From Chamaesiphon sp041738715 (GTDB taxonomy: Bacteria; Cyanobacteriota; Cyanobacteriia; Cyanobacteriales; Chamaesiphonaceae): a DNA stretch of 16,436 nucleotides. Under the pieces are notes generated by a model, which saw only the letters and a program-made list of their open reading frames with translations, had not been told where the DNA came from and ran no database searches. Shown here in pieces: positions 14,636 to 16,436 of the stretch (within the stretch, counting starts at the first letter, position 1; each line of letters opens with the position of its first letter). The position numbers were made by a program, and so were the translations under genes. The stretch lies in the NCBI GenBank assembly GCA_041738715.1, contig JBGSPI010000107.1, positions 1 to 16,436 on the forward strand, read 5' to 3'.

Positions 14636-15076
14636 ATTAGGCGCATCTAACGCTGAATCAGCCAAAAGTGGTGCTGTTGAATTATTAGTATTAATCCAGT
14701 TTAAGATTACATTTATATCTACATTTTCAACATCGTCCTGAATCTTTGTGGAAATATTGGAAAGGAAATTATAATGTAATCCGCTTGTTGCCTCATATTG
14801 ATTGAGACGAGCTTCAAGTTCTCGAACTGAAACTATATAGTCTTTCCAGTCATTAGGGTTTAATAAGTTACCATTTATATCTCTATCTGTAGCTGGATTA
14901 ATGTTGGGTAGATCGATAGCAAAAGCTATTGTATTCTGATTTATATCAGCTATGGTTTGACCTGGATTATCCATGACCACTATCACTTTCCAAATATGTT
15001 CTGGTACAGCAATGTCGAAATTATTGGGAGAAGAAAGAGTGGATTTTTGTCCATAGCCACCTGCAATTATATACAG

Positions 15077-15094
15077 TAGCGTAGAAAAGTAGTA
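15077..15094 (+). other. short segment between the NUC1 remnant and the IS630 element
   Basis: The NUC1-like reading ends at the Leu codon 15076-15074. The next bases, TAGCGTAGAAAAGTAGTA, match neither the endonuclease family nor the IS630 terminal repeat. They may be the outer tip of the second IS630-like element into which the first one jumped (see findings), or diverged NUC1 sequence. Confidence 0.3.
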
Positions 15095-15121
15095 GCTTGG
15101 CAAGCTTAAAATTGTGGGTAA
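15093..15121 (+). repeat. left terminal inverted repeat of the IS630 element, with TA target site
   Basis: TA plus 27 bp (15095-15121) match the reverse complement of 16268-16296 exactly. The repeat starts GCTTGGCAAGC, itself palindromic, and ends TTGTGGGTAA. The transposase stop codon lies inside it. Confidence 0.93.
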
Positions 15122-16294
15122 AGATGATGCAGTTTAATTCGAGCATCTGCGGTAGTAAATTGCCATTTTACTTGAGCATGTTCTTGGTTCCGTTCTTTTT
15201 GCCAAGCAGCTAGTTCACTTTTCAGAAGATCTGCACGACTAATTCGGCGGTCGAGACATTGTTGGGACAATACACTTAACTCAATCTCTGCAATGTTTAG
15301 CCAACTCCCGTTTCGGGGTGTATGATGAATTGATAATCGTCTTGCTAATCGATGGGCTGTTTCAGCGGGAAAGGTATGATATAAAGAACCAATATGATGT
15401 GTATTTAAATTGTCGCAAACTAATTTAATCATTGGCACATCTGGATAATCCTCATCTAGTAATTGCTTGATTTCTTCAGCCCAATCTGACCGAGTTCTTT
15501 GAGGGCGACTACTCACCCTTCTCCATCCTTTGATTGGATCGACAAACATGAATATAGCTTCCACACCATTGCGCTCATAATGATAATCTTCCTTTCGATT
15601 TTGCCCTGGCTTAGCGGGAATACTTGGATACAAATCTCCTGTCAGTTCCATCGCGGCTTCATCCATGCAAATCAATGGCATATTTGGGTCGGGAGGCTCA
15701 CTATAGACATCTAAAACATCCTCCATTTGGGCAATAAATCGTGGCAAGTCTTCTTCTGGAATACAAAATCGAGTGGTTTTCCATGGCTGTAGTTCTAGTT
15801 GATTTAGTTTCGCTCTTACTGTCTCTTTGCTGATTGATATGATTACCTTTCTGGCTACTAATTCTTTGGCTAGTAATTGCATTGTCCATCGTGCGCGTCC
15901 TGCTGGGGCTTCGCTACAACAAATCGCGATTAAGTGTGCTTCTTGTTTTCCGTCTAACTTCGGTGGATTTGGCGGCGTTTCTCGCTGTTTTCTTTGTAAT
16001 GCTGGCTGGACTCCTTCTAACACAAATTTCTTTCTAATTGATGCTACCGTATTAACATGCATATTTAACGCTTGGCTGATATCTTCATCTCTCCATCTTC
16101 CTGCTACCGCGTTATCATCTGCCATTAATAAGACCTGAGCATGATTCACCTGCTTTGCTGATTTTTGACCGTTTTTACTAATTCCTATTAGCTCTTCTCG
16201 TTGTTCGACCGTGAGTTTTATTCTGTACTTGCTGTTGGGATTGCTCATGGGTAATATTCGTTAACTCTTACCCACAATTTTAAGCTTGCCAAGC
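15095..16294 (-). mobile_element. IS630-family insertion sequence (Tc1/mariner-like), complete
   Basis: The element is 1200 bp, bounded by perfect 27-bp terminal inverted repeats and flanked on both sides by TA (15093-15094 and 16295-16296), the target duplication expected for IS630. It has one transposase gene that fills nearly the whole element, with all three catalytic acidic residues visible. Intact ends and an intact gene suggest recent and possibly current activity. It has separated the NUC1-like remnant from its 5' end. Confidence 0.93.
15106..16248 (-). CDS. IS630-family transposase
   Basis: The 380-residue DDE transposase starts MSNPNSKYRIKLTVEQREEL, with an N-terminal helix-turn-helix region (WRDEDISQALNMHVNTVASI) and a second DNA-binding helical unit (RARWTMQLLAKELVARK). 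The catalytic domain contains LICMDEAAM (first Asp), IKLVCDNLNTHH (second Asp) and SWLNIAEIELSVL (Glu). The WRRVSSRPQRTRSDWAEEI stretch is typical of this IS630 subgroup. It is read in one frame, without the two-ORF frameshift arrangement of some relatives, and looks intact. The TAA stop overlaps the terminal inverted repeat. Confidence 0.96.
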   Translation of the reverse strand: MSNPNSKYRIKLTVEQREELIGISKNGQKSAKQVNHAQVLLMADDNAVAGRWRDEDISQALNMHVNTVASIRKKFVLEGVQPALQRKQRETPPNPPKLDGKQEAHLIAICCSEAPAGRARWTMQLLAKELVARKVIISISKETVRAKLNQLELQPWKTTRFCIPEEDLPRFIAQMEDVLDVYSEPPDPNMPLICMDEAAMELTGDLYPSIPAKPGQNRKEDYHYERNGVEAIFMFVDPIKGWRRVSSRPQRTRSDWAEEIKQLLDEDYPDVPMIKLVCDNLNTHHIGSLYHTFPAETAHRLARRLSIHHTPRNGSWLNIAEIELSVLSQQCLDRRISRADLLKSELAAWQKERNQEHAQVKWQFTTADARIKLHHLYPQF

Positions 16295-16296
16295 TA
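16268..16296 (-). repeat. right terminal inverted repeat of the IS630 element, with TA target site
   Basis: This is the exact reverse complement of 15093-15121. It lies 19 bp upstream of the transposase ATG, so any transposase promoter must lie in or next to this repeat. Confidence 0.93.
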
Positions 16297-16297
16297 G

Positions 16298-16436
16298 TAG
16301 TGGCGTGACCGGACTAAAACTGTGGGTAAAAATTGTAGAATATATCTATGAGTAACCCAAATTTAAAATATCGAATAAAACTAAGCGAAGAGCAACGCCA
16401 AGAACTGTTAGAAATCAGTAAAAATGGCACAAAAGC
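16298..16436 (+). mobile_element. second IS630-family element, left end only
   Basis: CTAAAACTGTGGGTAA (16314-16329) closely resembles the inner part of the neighbouring element's terminal repeat (CTTAAAATTGTGGGTAA), and a related transposase starts 18 bp later. A TA at 16298-16299 could be its target site, but the outermost tip is uncertain (see findings). The element runs off the right edge. Confidence 0.7.
16348..16436 (+). CDS. IS630-family transposase, N-terminal fragment at the right edge
   Basis: The ATG at 16348 starts MSNPNLKYRIKLSEEQRQEL and continues ISKNGTKA to the edge. This is about three-quarters identical to the start of the neighbouring transposase over 29 residues, so the two elements are related but not recent copies of each other. 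Orientation is opposite, and the two genes diverge from a shared 99-bp spacer. Confidence 0.88.
   Translation, partial: MSNPNLKYRIKLSEEQRQELLEISKNGTK

Larger units (their letters stand above)
12908..15103 (-). pseudogene. NUC1 endonuclease / zinc-protease-like multidomain protein, both ends lost
   Basis: The frame is 731 codons, opened by a TTG inside the IS terminal repeat. Residues about 10-130 (LYIIAGGYGQ, WKVIVVMDNPGQTIADI, NDWKDYIVSVRELE) match the C-terminal half of DNA/RNA non-specific endonucleases; the catalytic DRGH half is missing, cut off by the insertion sequence. Residues 157-308 are five-residue repeats antisense to a pentapeptide-repeat gene. After LPTGQLAEATITGYD comes a zincin-like segment with HELGH at 418-422 and a Met-turn-like YDLMN (Met472); the metzincin third His position is Arg428. 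A beta-sandwich region and the start of a cadherin/Ig-like domain (NDTLTTNQATPLTFDF) end abruptly at QPTAP. Reading one base over gives QPTHGTL, the expected continuation, so a frameshift truncated it. It was probably a secreted or cell-surface protein once. Confidence 0.7.

Overview
The window looks like cyanobacterial chromosome. The clearest markers are a magnesium-protoporphyrin IX monomethyl ester cyclase (AcsF, chlorophyll synthesis), a NatE/LivF-type amino-acid ABC ATPase standing alone, many HIP1-like GCGATCGC octamers, and several protein families I know mainly from cyanobacteria. I cannot name the genus from this sequence.

Layout. Bases 1-1118 hold the 5' end of an unidentified minus-strand gene at the left edge, a short interspersed hairpin repeat, and a VapBC-like toxin-antitoxin pair (antitoxin then PIN-domain toxin, minus strand) behind an inverted-repeat promoter. 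Bases 1119-1767 contain no convincing gene, only decayed coding-like sequence and one doubtful 38-codon ORF. Bases 1768-12035 are housekeeping genes: livF/natE; a parvulin-type isomerase with tandem 25-residue repeats and a C-terminal membrane anchor; acsF with a clear intrinsic terminator; and, divergent from acsF, phosphoglucomutase (pgm) followed by acetate kinase (ackA). Next come a zinc-ribbon hypothetical, beta-phosphoglucomutase (pgmB), and an overlapping SpoIIM-like membrane protein plus glutathionyl-hydroquinone reductase pair. The pgm, pgmB and ackA products all act on sugar or acetyl phosphates and may serve storage-carbohydrate turnover and fermentative ATP production, but they are not one operon.

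Bases 12202-16436 are an accessory, decaying region. It starts with a toxin-antitoxin locus whose antitoxin gene is an in-frame fusion of two related modules and whose RelE-like toxin gene is broken. Then comes a long minus-strand ORF that joins the C-terminal half of a NUC1-type endonuclease, a run of five-residue repeats, an HExxH zinc-protease-like domain and a beta-sandwich region. Its 5' end has been removed by an IS630-family element, and its 3' end stops at a G-rich palindromic repeat after a probable frameshift. A second, related IS630 copy starts beside the first, pointing the other way, and runs off the right edge.

The most striking feature is inside that long ORF. The 456 bp encoding the five-residue repeats are, on the opposite strand and codon-for-codon aligned, a complete pentapeptide-repeat protein gene with its own start, plausible ribosome binding site, normal N-terminus and C-terminal cap. 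Each A(D/N)LXX pentad on the plus strand reads as XX(K/E/Q)(I/V)(G/S) on the minus strand. One stretch of DNA therefore carries two open, periodic proteins on opposite strands.
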